From the NCBI RefSeq assembly GCF_021354595.1, contig NZ_JADWYJ010000001.1, positions 101,446-165,445 of the forward strand: 64,000 nt of DNA. Reading direction: 5' to 3'. A model generated the notes under the pieces. The model was not told the origin of the DNA. It did not search any database and saw only the letters and a list, made by a program, of their open reading frames with translations. Source of the stretch: Maribellus sp. CM-23 (GTDB lineage: Bacteria; Bacteroidota; Bacteroidia; Bacteroidales; Prolixibacteraceae). The position numbers were made by a program, and so were the translations under genes. Within the stretch, counting starts at the first letter, position 1; every line of letters begins with the position of its first letter. Positions 42,418 through 51,256 of this stretch are shown piece by piece.

Positions 42418-44376
42418 ATGCAAACCCGACGTAATTATTTAGTTCTGATCTTTAGTATTCTCTTTGTCCATAACGCCATGGCGCAGGATAAAAACTCCGG
42501 CGATCTGGTGCGTATTCAATACAACCAGCCGGGAATGCATTCCGATCTGGGCGTGGGACTTTGGGCCTGGCCTTTCCCGGTTGACTACGACAAGGACGGG
42601 GACCTGGATTTGCTGGTGAACTGCCCCGATAAACCGTTTAACGGACTTTGGTTGTTTGAAAATGCCGGTGGCGGGAAAAATCCGGTGATGAAAGCGCCTG
42701 TAAAACTCGCCGAAAGCCAGAGAAACCTGCAAATTACCTACGTCAACGGAGAATATATTGTAATGACACCGGGGATTGTCTACCCCAATTTCCTTACCTC
42801 CTTTTTTGCGGAGCCCGACACCTTGTTTACCAAAGACTTTTACCAGCCACTCCTAAAAAAAGCACGTTTTAATTTGTGGAGGCAGGTGGATTACGACGGT
42901 GACGGGGACCTTGACATCGCGATTGCCATCGACGACTGGAGCGAATACGGCTGGGACAATGCATTTAATGAAAAAGGCGAATGGACCAACGGGCCGCTTC
43001 ATGCCCGGATTTACTGGGTGGAACAAACGTCGCCGGGTGTTTACAGCCAGCCGGTGGCGTTAAAAGCCGGTGGTGAAGAGATTGACAACTTTGGAATTTC
43101 GGGAGCCGTTTTTGAGGATTTTGACGGCGATGGAGACCTGGATATCATCATCAGTGAATTTGTGGACCGTTTGACCTGGATTGAAAACATCGGGACAAGA
43201 AAAACGCCCGAATATGCCAAAGGTACATTCATAAAAATAAACGGTGAAGTGCTGCACCTCGACCTTGAAATGGTTGTTCCCTCTGCCGCCGACTGGGACG
43301 GTGACGGCCACGTTGACCTGGTGGTGGGGATTGAAGACGGCCGTGTGGTTTTTATGAAAAATACCGGGCAGAAAAACAAAGACGGGATCATTTTCCAATC
43401 GCCTAAATATATACAGCAGGAAGCCCGGTATTTAAAATTTGGCGCCCTGGTTACTCCCTACTCGGTAGATTGGGACGACGACGGCGATGAAGACCTGATT
43501 TGCGGAAATACAGCCGGTCACATTGGTTTTATTGAAAATGTTGGCAACAGCGATTTCCCAAAATGGGCAAAACCTGTTTACCTCGAAGCCGGTGGAGAAA
43601 GCATTATGATCCTGGCCGGAGAAAACGGATCGATCCAGGGACCTGCCGAACGCAAATGGGGCTACACCACCCTCTCAGTGGTCGACTGGAACGGCGACGG
43701 CTTGAATGACATTGTTTACAATTCCATCTGGGGAAAAATTGAATGGCTGGAGAACATTGGTAAAAAAGGCCGTCCGAAACTGGCGGCAGCAAAACCCATT
43801 GAAGTGGAATGGGAAGGAAAAAATCCAAAACCGGCATGGAACTGGTGGAATCCTGAAGGGAAGAACCTGGTTACCCAGTGGCGTACTACTCCGCTGGGCT
43901 ACGACTGGAACAACGACGGGCTCATGGACCTGATCATGCTCGACCACGAAGGCTACCTGTCTTTTTGGGAAAGATACCGTGAAAACGGAGTACTAAAGCT
44001 CAAACCCGGCCAGCGCATTTTCACCGGTGAAAGTACCAGGGGGTTTTCCGATAAATTTGAAAACGACGCCAACGGATTGCTTCGTCTGAACACCAAAAAT
44101 GCGGGTGGTTCCGGACGACGTAAAATATGCATTGTGGATTGGGACCGCGACGGAAGACCGGACATTCTGGTAAATACTGAGAACATCAACTTTCTTCGGA
44201 ACAAAGGCGAAAAAAACGGGCTTGTTATTTTGGAGGATATGGGACCACTCAGCAAAACGCGGCTGGCTGGTCATTCTACGTCACCCACCATTGTTGACTG
44301 GGACAAAAACGGAGTTCCCGATCTGCTGATAGGTGCTGAAGACGGACACTTTTATTTTTTGAAAAATAACAACTAG
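42418..44376 (+). CDS. Exported FG-GAP/VCBS repeat propeller protein
   Basis: 652 residues from the ATG at 42418; the upstream frame start at 42322 adds 32 residues inside the palindromic spacer and is rejected. Signal peptide to NAMA. Nine calcium-binding D-x-D-x-D-G-x-x-D loops are visible, for example DYDKDGDLDLL, DYDGDGDLDIA, DFDGDGDLDII, DWDGDGHVDLV, DWDDDGDEDLI, DWNGDGLNDIV, DWNNDGLMDLI, DWDRDGRPDIL and DWDKNGVPDLL. These build a propeller used for binding or in some lyases. No known catalytic motif. It ends 4 bp before the propeller/toroid lipoprotein gene. Confidence 0.85.
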   Translation: MQTRRNYLVLIFSILFVHNAMAQDKNSGDLVRIQYNQPGMHSDLGVGLWAWPFPVDYDKDGDLDLLVNCPDKPFNGLWLFENAGGGKNPVMKAPVKLAESQRNLQITYVNGEYIVMTPGIVYPNFLTSFFAEPDTLFTKDFYQPLLKKARFNLWRQVDYDGDGDLDIAIAIDDWSEYGWDNAFNEKGEWTNGPLHARIYWVEQTSPGVYSQPVALKAGGEEIDNFGISGAVFEDFDGDGDLDIIISEFVDRLTWIENIGTRKTPEYAKGTFIKINGEVLHLDLEMVVPSAADWDGDGHVDLVVGIEDGRVVFMKNTGQKNKDGIIFQSPKYIQQEARYLKFGALVTPYSVDWDDDGDEDLICGNTAGHIGFIENVGNSDFPKWAKPVYLEAGGESIMILAGENGSIQGPAERKWGYTTLSVVDWNGDGLNDIVYNSIWGKIEWLENIGKKGRPKLAAAKPIEVEWEGKNPKPAWNWWNPEGKNLVTQWRTTPLGYDWNNDGLMDLIMLDHEGYLSFWERYRENGVLKLKPGQRIFTGESTRGFSDKFENDANGLLRLNTKNAGGSGRRKICIVDWDRDGRPDILVNTENINFLRNKGEKNGLVILEDMGPLSKTRLAGHSTSPTIVDWDKNGVPDLLIGAEDGHFYFLKNNN

Positions 44377-44380
44377 AATA

Positions 44381-46681
44381 ATGAAATTTAACCCTGCTTC
44401 CATACTCAGCAAAACACCTCGGAAGCTTATTCTGGCGTGCTTTTGTGTAGCAATGATCGCCTGTCAGCAAAAAGGGGAAACAAGCGCCCCAAAAGCGGAG
44501 AATGAACACGGTCAGCCGGTTTATACCGACCGCCCTTTTATTCAGGATTACAGCATCAGGTATTATCTTGAACCTAATGCGCCGGTAACCGAACTTTTCG
44601 CGGTTTCGGCCGATCGCAATTACCACATTCATGTACTTTCCGATAAGGGAATTTTAGTTCCCGGAAACGGCAGTTTGATGTACCCGGGAAAACTGGTTCC
44701 CGATAAAGCCTATACCCAAATGTTGCCCAAAAACATCCGGGCCATGGCAACTTATCAAAACCATACCGTTTATTTGGATAACGCGCAAGTATTCAGTAAC
44801 GGATGGGCGGGCAGCCTGCAAATCGATCATCAACTGCCCGGCGCCAGGATTTTTGCTCCCGGCAACGACTTTCATTTTCTGGTCTCTGATGGAAACTCCC
44901 TGCGTTACCTGGATAAAAACAGCGAGATTATTTGGGAAGGAACTTTCCCCGGGTTAAAACAGATCAAATTCCAGCCCGGAAAAAACCGTTTTCTATTGGT
45001 TTCTGCCAACGAAGTCGCTGCCTTTATTCCCGGTGGGCCTATTCACTCGCTTTTTGAAGAAAGTGGAATAACCTATGCCGAACCTATCAAAAATACCGAC
45101 CAGATCGCCATCGGAACCACTAACGGCTATTTTTTATTTCCTGAAAAAACGAGGATCACCCGGGTGCCTTGCCCCGAAATCAATTGCATTACCGAAATAG
45201 ACGGAACGCTTTGGTTCGGTTCTGCTAACGGAGCCTGGAAACTCAGCTCCAACGGCGAAAACAGCTACTATGCCGGCGAACGCTGGATTCCGGGTAATGA
45301 TGTAAAAGACATTCAGAAAGGGCCCGAAAACAGCCTTTTGGTGGCTACCGACAAAGGCCTCGGACAAATCTTTTTTCAGCCGATGACGCTGGAAGAAAAA
45401 GCCCGTTTTTTTGAGAAGCAAGTGCGCGCAAAAAACATCCGCTACGGCTTTAACTGTAGCCAGAGCACGCTCAATCCGGATTATTCATCTGCCACCATGA
45501 ATGTTCAGCCCAGCGATAATTTGTGGACAGGAATGTACCTGGCCAGCCAGCTATTCCGCTACAAAGTTACCGGAGAAGCCGAAGCCCGGCAAAACGCACT
45601 GGAAGCCTTTGAAGCCATGGAGCGGCTGCACACCGTTACCGGCATTGAGGGGCTTTTTGCACGCAGTTTTGAGCGCGACTACAAAATTGAAAATACAAAA
45701 ACCGAAGGGTGGCAAAAAAGAGAGTTGCAATCGGGCAGCCCGGCTACTCTGTGGCTTCGGGCCAACGATCATCCCAACTGGACCTGGCGTTCGACGGCCA
45801 GCAGCGACCAAACCGTCGGGCAGATTTTTGCCCTCACAACGGTTTTGGAACTGGCCGACGACTCACTTTGGAAACAACGGGCACTCAACATGCTCGACCA
45901 CCTGATGACCTACATCGTTGACAACGATATGTACATTATTGATGTGGACGGGCAACCAACCATGTGGGGTAAATGGAATCCTGACTATGTAAATAGCTTT
46001 CCCACCAACGTAGGCGACCGGAAATTGTACAGTTCCAACATCGTTGCATTTTTACAAACGGCCTACCAATTTACAGGAAACGAGAAATACAAAACGGCCG
46101 CTTACGGGTTAATGGAGAAGCACGGCTACCTCGAAAACCTGCTTCGCCCGTTTTCCGAGATCGGCCCCTCGAAAGACGACGAACTGAGTGCCATCCTTTC
46201 GCACGAATGGAACCACTCCGACGACGAAATGTATTTTCTGGCCTATTGGGGGCTTTACCCGTACGCTTTCACACCCGAACTAAAGGAGCAATTCAACACG
46301 GCCATAAAAGACCATTGGGAAATGGAGCGCCCGGAAAAAAATGCACTCTGGAATTTCACCTATGCGATGACCGGTGCCCCGGATTTTGATCTCACTCAAT
46401 CCATTGAATTTTTACAGCAATATCCAATGGATTTACGCAACTGGAAAGTGGAAAACTCGCAACGGAAAGACATTGAACTAATTCCCGATAACTTTCGCGG
46501 ACAAACCACAACTGAACTCCTTCCGCTCGGAGAAATTCCATTGTACCGCCATAACGGACAGATCTTTGAACTGGACCGGGAGGGCAACGGACAAACACTC
46601 ATCAGCGCGGGAGATGTATGGCTGCTCCCCTATTGGATGGGGCGATATTTAGGAGTGATCAGCGCTCCTGAAAACAAGTAA
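44381..46681 (+). CDS. Propeller plus (alpha/alpha)-toroid lipoprotein, paralogue of 31863-34157
   Basis: 766 residues. Lipobox FCVAMIAC. An N-terminal propeller of about 330 residues is followed by the same kind of helical toroid as the locus-B protein. Shared blocks are MTLEEKARFF, DNLWTGMYLASQLFRYKVTG, GLFARSF, SSDQTVGQIFALTTVLELA, YIIDVDGQPTMWGKW, TGNEKYKTA and the ending LPYWMGRYLGVI. It also has HEWNHSDDEMYFL, which the locus-B protein has lost. An acid pair or Asp/His site in the toroid is likely. It is not a sensor kinase: no transmitter domain. Probably an outer-surface or periplasmic glycosidase or lyase of an undescribed family. Confidence 0.7.
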   Translation: MKFNPASILSKTPRKLILACFCVAMIACQQKGETSAPKAENEHGQPVYTDRPFIQDYSIRYYLEPNAPVTELFAVSADRNYHIHVLSDKGILVPGNGSLMYPGKLVPDKAYTQMLPKNIRAMATYQNHTVYLDNAQVFSNGWAGSLQIDHQLPGARIFAPGNDFHFLVSDGNSLRYLDKNSEIIWEGTFPGLKQIKFQPGKNRFLLVSANEVAAFIPGGPIHSLFEESGITYAEPIKNTDQIAIGTTNGYFLFPEKTRITRVPCPEINCITEIDGTLWFGSANGAWKLSSNGENSYYAGERWIPGNDVKDIQKGPENSLLVATDKGLGQIFFQPMTLEEKARFFEKQVRAKNIRYGFNCSQSTLNPDYSSATMNVQPSDNLWTGMYLASQLFRYKVTGEAEARQNALEAFEAMERLHTVTGIEGLFARSFERDYKIENTKTEGWQKRELQSGSPATLWLRANDHPNWTWRSTASSDQTVGQIFALTTVLELADDSLWKQRALNMLDHLMTYIVDNDMYIIDVDGQPTMWGKWNPDYVNSFPTNVGDRKLYSSNIVAFLQTAYQFTGNEKYKTAAYGLMEKHGYLENLLRPFSEIGPSKDDELSAILSHEWNHSDDEMYFLAYWGLYPYAFTPELKEQFNTAIKDHWEMERPEKNALWNFTYAMTGAPDFDLTQSIEFLQQYPMDLRNWKVENSQRKDIELIPDNFRGQTTTELLPLGEIPLYRHNGQIFELDREGNGQTLISAGDVWLLPYWMGRYLGVISAPENK

Positions 46682-46694
46682 TAATTCTAAATCA

Positions 46695-47696
46695 ATGGAA
46701 ATGAAAAGATTTCAGATGAACAAAAGAAATACACAAACGATTTTCGTGCTTGGGCTTCTGCTCATTTCTCTTTTTTGTGTGACAACAACAAGTGCACAGG
46801 AAAAAACTACCAATGCAGAAAAACTGGGTTTCCCAAAAGGCAAGAAAGTGCTGCTGCTCCATTGCGACGATGCGGGGATGTGTGAAGAAGCCAACATTGC
46901 GGTTCAGGCGTATGTGCTGAAAGGCGACATTACTTCTGCCGCCGTAATGATGCCCTGCCCTGATGCAGAAGAAATGGTAGAGTGGGCCAAAACACACCCG
47001 CAAGCCGATATTGGCGTTCACCTGACCTTGACATCGGAATGGAAAACTTACCGCTGGGGGCCACTCACCCAAGCCGAAAAAGTTCCGGGTCTGATCGATC
47101 CCCAGGGAAAAATGTGGCCCGAAGTGCGGGACGTGGTTACACATGCTTCGCCCAACGAAGTGGAAATCGAAATCCGCGCACAAATCGACAAAATGATTGA
47201 ACTCGGTCACCGTCCTTCGCACATCGATACGCACATGGGAACTTTGTACGGTTCGGCCGAATATGTGCGCGTTTTTATGAAAATTGCAGAAGAATATGGT
47301 ATCCCGGCCAACGCAATTGATTTGTCGGATCCGGAAGTGGTGGCTTATTATAAAAAGGCAGGCTACCCGATTACCGATGACGTAATAGACATCCTCAAAG
47401 AATACCGTTTACCCAAGCTCGATAACTTCTCAAGTGTGCCTTCAGGAAAAACGTACGAAGAGAAGCGCGACAACTTTTTCAAGCTGGTGCAATCGCTGAA
47501 ACCGGGACTTACCGAAATCATTTTTCATCCGTCGATTGTTACCGACAACATGAAAACCATTACCAATTCGTGGCAGCAGCGTGGCTGGGAAGCCGAGATG
47601 TTTTCAGACCCCGTTGTAAAACAATTTTTTGCCGATAACAACATCGAACTCACCAACTGGACCGGAATCATGAAACGGTTTAAGCAGCAAAAATAA
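46695..47696 (+). CDS. Exported ChbG/YdjC (HpnK) family carbohydrate deacetylase
   Basis: 333 residues. Signal peptide ending TTTSAQ. The YdjC metal-site residues are visible: Asp-Asp in LLHCDDAGMCE, His in DIGVHLTLTSEW, His pairs in PSHIDTHMGTLYG, and the C-terminal EIIFHPSIV. These enzymes remove N-acetyl groups from amino sugars using a divalent metal. An exported form in locus C suggests that an N-acetylated sugar is deacetylated outside the cytoplasm. The start may be at the second or third Met (46701 or 46716); 46695 is the first. Confidence 0.87.
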   Translation: MEMKRFQMNKRNTQTIFVLGLLLISLFCVTTTSAQEKTTNAEKLGFPKGKKVLLLHCDDAGMCEEANIAVQAYVLKGDITSAAVMMPCPDAEEMVEWAKTHPQADIGVHLTLTSEWKTYRWGPLTQAEKVPGLIDPQGKMWPEVRDVVTHASPNEVEIEIRAQIDKMIELGHRPSHIDTHMGTLYGSAEYVRVFMKIAEEYGIPANAIDLSDPEVVAYYKKAGYPITDDVIDILKEYRLPKLDNFSSVPSGKTYEEKRDNFFKLVQSLKPGLTEIIFHPSIVTDNMKTITNSWQQRGWEAEMFSDPVVKQFFADNNIELTNWTGIMKRFKQQK

Positions 47697-47709
47697 GTAA
47701 CACAGACAC

Positions 47710-48573
47710 ATGAATAAAAAGTCGTTTTTTCAATCCTTTACGATTCTCTTCGCCCTTCTTCTTTTGGTTTCGTGCCGGGAAGAGCGCGCCATCGACCGGA
47801 TTCTGGAAGAGTTTCACAATGCCCAGTCTGATTACGTTATGGTAGCGGCACACCGTGCAGGCCACAACGGCTACGTCGAAAACTCCATTCCGGCAATCGA
47901 ACATGCCATTAATATCGGGGTTGACATTATTGAACTGGATGTAAAAGTAACCACCGACAGTGTTGTGATTCTGAACCATGACCGGACCATCGATCGTACC
48001 ACCACCGGAACGGGTGACCCCGAAAGTTATTCGTGGGCGGAGCTTCAAAAGTTCAGGCTAAAAATGCCCGACGGAACGGTAACCGATCTGCAACTGGCCA
48101 CTTTTGAAGAAGCCCTGAACCGGGTTAAAGGAAAAGCAATGATCGACATCGATCTGAAAACATCGAACCTGAAACCCGTTTTTGACGTGCTGCAAAAGAC
48201 CGGCACGCTGAACCAGATCATCTTTTTCGACAGCGATTTTGAGATTTTGAAAGAGGTGCAGGCGCATTTTCCGACCGCCAATGTAATGCCACGCGCACGT
48301 TCGTTCGGAATGGCGGATACGGCTTTAATGATCTTTGATGCGCCCGTGGTTCACATCGACGATTCCTTTTATACCAACGAACTAACTCTGCTCATAAAAG
48401 GAAAAAATGCTCGGATCTGGATCAATGCACTCGGCGACCAGGACCGTTTGATCAATGCAGGCGAATCCGACCAGGCTCTTGCGAACCTGCTGGACAAAGG
48501 TGCCAATATCATCCAGACCGACGAGCCCGAAAAGCTGATTCCGCTCTTGGAAGCGCGGGGACGACGAAAATAA
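47710..48573 (+). CDS. Glycerophosphodiester phosphodiesterase-family lipoprotein
   Basis: 287 residues. Lipobox in LLLVSC. The GDPD motif is complete: AHRAGHNGYVENSIPAIEHAINIGVDIIELDV, with His of HR and the E-x-D pair, and VVILNHDRTIDRTTTGTG, with the second His. Later blocks GKAMIDIDLK and QTDEPEKLI match the barrel. It hydrolyses glycerophosphodiesters or related phosphodiesters using a divalent metal. It is the last gene of locus C and fits with the phosphatases of locus B, suggesting that the shared substrate carries a phosphodiester. Confidence 0.92.
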   Translation: MNKKSFFQSFTILFALLLLVSCREERAIDRILEEFHNAQSDYVMVAAHRAGHNGYVENSIPAIEHAINIGVDIIELDVKVTTDSVVILNHDRTIDRTTTGTGDPESYSWAELQKFRLKMPDGTVTDLQLATFEEALNRVKGKAMIDIDLKTSNLKPVFDVLQKTGTLNQIIFFDSDFEILKEVQAHFPTANVMPRARSFGMADTALMIFDAPVVHIDDSFYTNELTLLIKGKNARIWINALGDQDRLINAGESDQALANLLDKGANIIQTDEPEKLIPLLEARGRRK

Positions 48574-48975
48574 AAGTAGCTTCAGATAAATCAGTGAGAC
48601 TCTGATTTCAGGAGCGCTAGTGAACTGAAATTATGAAGTCGAACTCCTGCCCGTCCGGCAGGCGGGGATCCCGATGCACCGCCCCTTGGGGCGAATTAAG
48701 AAATATCATGCCTTTGATACCCCGTTTGCTTGCAGCGGGGTAGTTCATTTGAAATATTGAGTCAGAAAAAAAAAGACTGTCCAAAAAGTTCTTTTGTGTT
48801 AGATTGAACTTACGATTTGTAAGTAATCACAAGGATTTTCACCCCTAGATCCCCTATAGGGGACTTTAAGCCTTCCATCAGCTAACGGAGAGGCATGGAC
48901 GGGTAAGATGAAAGTCGATCATAAATTGCAAGTCTCTTTTAAAATAATTTGACGCTTTATACCGCCTCTTTGTTT
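48574..48975. repeat. Intergenic cluster of palindromes
   Basis: 402 bp between convergent genes, with no coding frame. Palindromes in order: CCTGCC/GGCAGG (48646-48662), CGCCCC/GGGGCG around 48680-48693, TACCCCG/CGGGGTA (48718-48724 with 48736-48742), and the self-complementary CCCCTATAGGGG (48851-48862). A 16-bp dyad TCCATCAGCTAACGGA at 48874-48889 resembles those at 17520 and 51098. The cluster looks like REP-type repeats and could also terminate transcription from both sides. Confidence 0.6.
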
Positions 48976-49329
48976 TTAATGAGGCACCCCGATTTTGTGC
49001 TTTTCCGACAAATAACGGGCAATCAGCTCCACTGAATTTACAAAGTAATTACCGGCATACGAATCAAAATAGCTTAGATCGTCATCAGCCGCTACCTCTT
49101 CTTTGGGAATTACCAGGTTGGGGCATCCCTGGCTGGCTTCGCCCACCAATTCAACCAGCCCTTTTCTCGGCCGCTCGAAATCAATAAAAATTACCTCCAA
49201 CTCATCATACAAGCGCGGATAATAGTTCAACACGCCCAGAATTTGCGCCGAGTACGGACAATAATACAAAGTATCTTCGCCAAGGGCTTTATCGGTAAAA
49301 CCGGGTTTTAATAAAAATAGCTTTGCCAT
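48976..49329 (-). CDS. DUF3088 family thioredoxin-like protein
   Basis: 117 residues. The start KLFLLKPGFTDKALGEDTLYYCPYSAQILGVL has the DUF3088 pattern, including a single redox-site-like Cys in CPYS. ERPRKGLVELVGEASQGCPNLVIP is the second conserved block. No signal peptide; probably cytoplasmic and of unknown function. It lies 155 bp after the ADP-ribosylglycohydrolase-family gene on the same strand, so it might be transcribed with it or independently. Confidence 0.8.
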   Translation of the reverse strand: MAKLFLLKPGFTDKALGEDTLYYCPYSAQILGVLNYYPRLYDELEVIFIDFERPRKGLVELVGEASQGCPNLVIPKEEVAADDDLSYFDSYAGNYFVNSVELIARYLSEKHKIGVPH

Positions 49330-49484
49330 GCTGCATTTCTTTTTCTGTTAGTAACTACCATTAACAACCAAAAGGCAAAAAACGTTCGCGATTCGTTTAC
49401 TCTCCGGTGCACAAGCTTATTCAAAAAACAAGGCGAATAGCCTTTCGGTCTACCCGCCCTGTTACCATAAGCCTCTAACTAACC

Positions 49485-51050
49485 TTATTTTTCTTTATCA
49501 TAAATAAGTGCTGAAGTAATTGCAACCCTGTATCCTTCGGGCACGTCGGCAGCAACCAGCTCCAACAGAACATCGCCTTCCGGAAGTTCGTAATTCCAGT
49601 AAACATCTGTTTTTCTTACAGCTACCTCAGTTGGCAGCGTTAGCACATCTATTTGTTCGCCATTCAGCAAAACATTTACTTTTAAATCTTTTTCGGGCAA
49701 GGCACCATTGGTTCGTTGCGCATAACCGGTCAAAACAACACCTGCACCTTTAAAATCAATCTGATAGTTCTTTTGTGCATGTGTGATTTGTTTTTCGGCA
49801 AGCGGCCACTGATGTTCAACACGTTCTCGCGGATATAAACCATCAAAGGATTGCTCCAAACGAACCGGCACAACTTCCTGGTAAGCAATTACCACGGAGT
49901 CATTGGTTATCTGTCCGCCTCCGCGTTCAACCATTTGCAAGGCATGCTTATACCCCAGCTGATAAACATCGTTCAGCGCCAGATCGGTATAACTGAAGTT
50001 GCGGTCTTCCACGCGGTCCAGGCCTTGTGTCCAGTAGTCCGGAATATTGCTGAATCCGATCATCGTGCCTAAAATTCCTGCGGCATTCGACGGGTTACAA
50101 TCCGAATCCTGCCCGGCACGGGTACTGATGTCAATGGTTTTTCCATAATCGCCGTCGCCGTAAAGCAAACCCAACACAATGTAGGCAGCGTTTAAGCTCG
50201 CATCAATATTAAAAGCTTTGAACACACCGTCGGGGCATCCTTTTTCGAACGACCATTTGCGCTGGATTTCAAACCAGTTTCGTTTCCAGTCATCCGGGAA
50301 TTCTTTGTGCCACTTGATTACATCGGCAATCAACTGGTAAAACCGGCTTTCCTTCGGTAGAGTTTTTAACGCCTCGTTAACTACAAACTGAATATCGTCG
50401 GAAATAAAAGCCTGTGTATACATACCGGCCACAAAAACGCCACCGTACCAGCCATCACCATAGTTCATGATGTGTCCGATGCGGTCGCACAACCCAGAAG
50501 AGGCATTGATCATTCCGGGTGACATCAGCCCTGCAAAATCGGACTCAATCTGAAAATCAATATCGTCAGCATGCGGGTTATTCAGGAAATGGCCCGATGC
50601 AGGCGGCATAATTCCCTGAAGAATGTTGTAACGGGCAGCCTGGTTGGCATGCCAAAGCATGTAATCAGCCGTAGCAAATGCCATTGCGTGCAGAGAGTCG
50701 GGAGCATCAATACCGTGTTCTTCAAATACTGACACAAACGTCAAATCCATATACACATCGTCGTACAAACCCGGAAACTGATCGTACCACATGGTCATTT
50801 GGTGTTCGTCCCAGGCAATTGGCACCTGGTCGTTAATCATGGATCCCAACCATTTGAACTCAGTCGGTCCGCCATATGAACAACCAATAACCTGGCCTGC
50901 CCATCCTCCTTTTATTTTGTCCTGAAGTTCAGCTTTACTTAATTTAAACGTTGAACTCTTGTTGCCTCCCGACGGAGACTCGGCTGAGGGTGAACTACAG
51001 CCAATAGCTGCCAGCAACAATCCGGCAACACCCACACGTAACATTTTCAT
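49485..51050 (-). CDS. ADP-ribosylglycohydrolase-family lipoprotein
   Basis: 521 residues from the ATG at 51050. A TTG frame 24 bp upstream is rejected because it overlaps a promoter-like box. Lipobox LLAAIGC. The fold's metal-site blocks are YDDVYMDLTFVSVFEEHG and RAGQDSDCNPSNAAGILG, with the second Asp/Ser/Asp set. The KIKGGWAGQVIGCSYGGPTEF start is the family's glycine loop. A C-terminal about 150-residue beta domain (YQIDFKGAGVVLTGYAQRT...) follows. Known members cleave ADP-ribose linkages, but this exported lipoprotein group may act on another N- or O-glycoside. It follows the metallophosphoesterase gene in locus D and has its own 45-bp promoter-like element. Confidence 0.88.
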   Translation of the reverse strand: MKMLRVGVAGLLLAAIGCSSPSAESPSGGNKSSTFKLSKAELQDKIKGGWAGQVIGCSYGGPTEFKWLGSMINDQVPIAWDEHQMTMWYDQFPGLYDDVYMDLTFVSVFEEHGIDAPDSLHAMAFATADYMLWHANQAARYNILQGIMPPASGHFLNNPHADDIDFQIESDFAGLMSPGMINASSGLCDRIGHIMNYGDGWYGGVFVAGMYTQAFISDDIQFVVNEALKTLPKESRFYQLIADVIKWHKEFPDDWKRNWFEIQRKWSFEKGCPDGVFKAFNIDASLNAAYIVLGLLYGDGDYGKTIDISTRAGQDSDCNPSNAAGILGTMIGFSNIPDYWTQGLDRVEDRNFSYTDLALNDVYQLGYKHALQMVERGGGQITNDSVVIAYQEVVPVRLEQSFDGLYPRERVEHQWPLAEKQITHAQKNYQIDFKGAGVVLTGYAQRTNGALPEKDLKVNVLLNGEQIDVLTLPTEVAVRKTDVYWNYELPEGDVLLELVAADVPEGYRVAITSALIYDKEK

Positions 51051-51070
51051 ACTATTAAGATTGTTTGTTT

Positions 51071-51115
51071 TCAAAGGTATAGTATGGAACTCGCATGTCC
51101 ATCAACTGACGGATA
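51071..51115 (-). promoter_or_regulatory. Promoter/operator-like element shared with 17493-17537
   Basis: A consensus minus-7 box, TACCTTTG on the minus strand (51072-51079), lies 26 bp from the dyad TCCATCAACTGACGGA (51098-51113), whose two halves match as inverted repeats at most positions. The whole 45 bp matches 17493-17537 at 34 positions without gaps. The dyad covers the expected minus-33 area, consistent with an activator or repressor site. It is 21 bp upstream of the ADP-ribosylglycohydrolase-family gene. Confidence 0.65.
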
Positions 51116-51256
51116 ACCATCTTCCATAATGTAATTATTTTACATGCTCGTTTCATTTCTTATATTTTAATGTAAATTATTCATTTACTCTCCTTTTCCA
51201 GAATCAATGTGCCTCTTTCCAACGATCCCTGTCCTACCCTTTCTGCACAACACCGA

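Noticed and set aside
48874-48889. Third copy of the 16-bp dyad as a working operator
   Set aside because: The dyad matches, but the flanks that are conserved between 17493-17537 and 51071-51115 do not, and no gene starts nearby; it may be part of the palindrome cluster.
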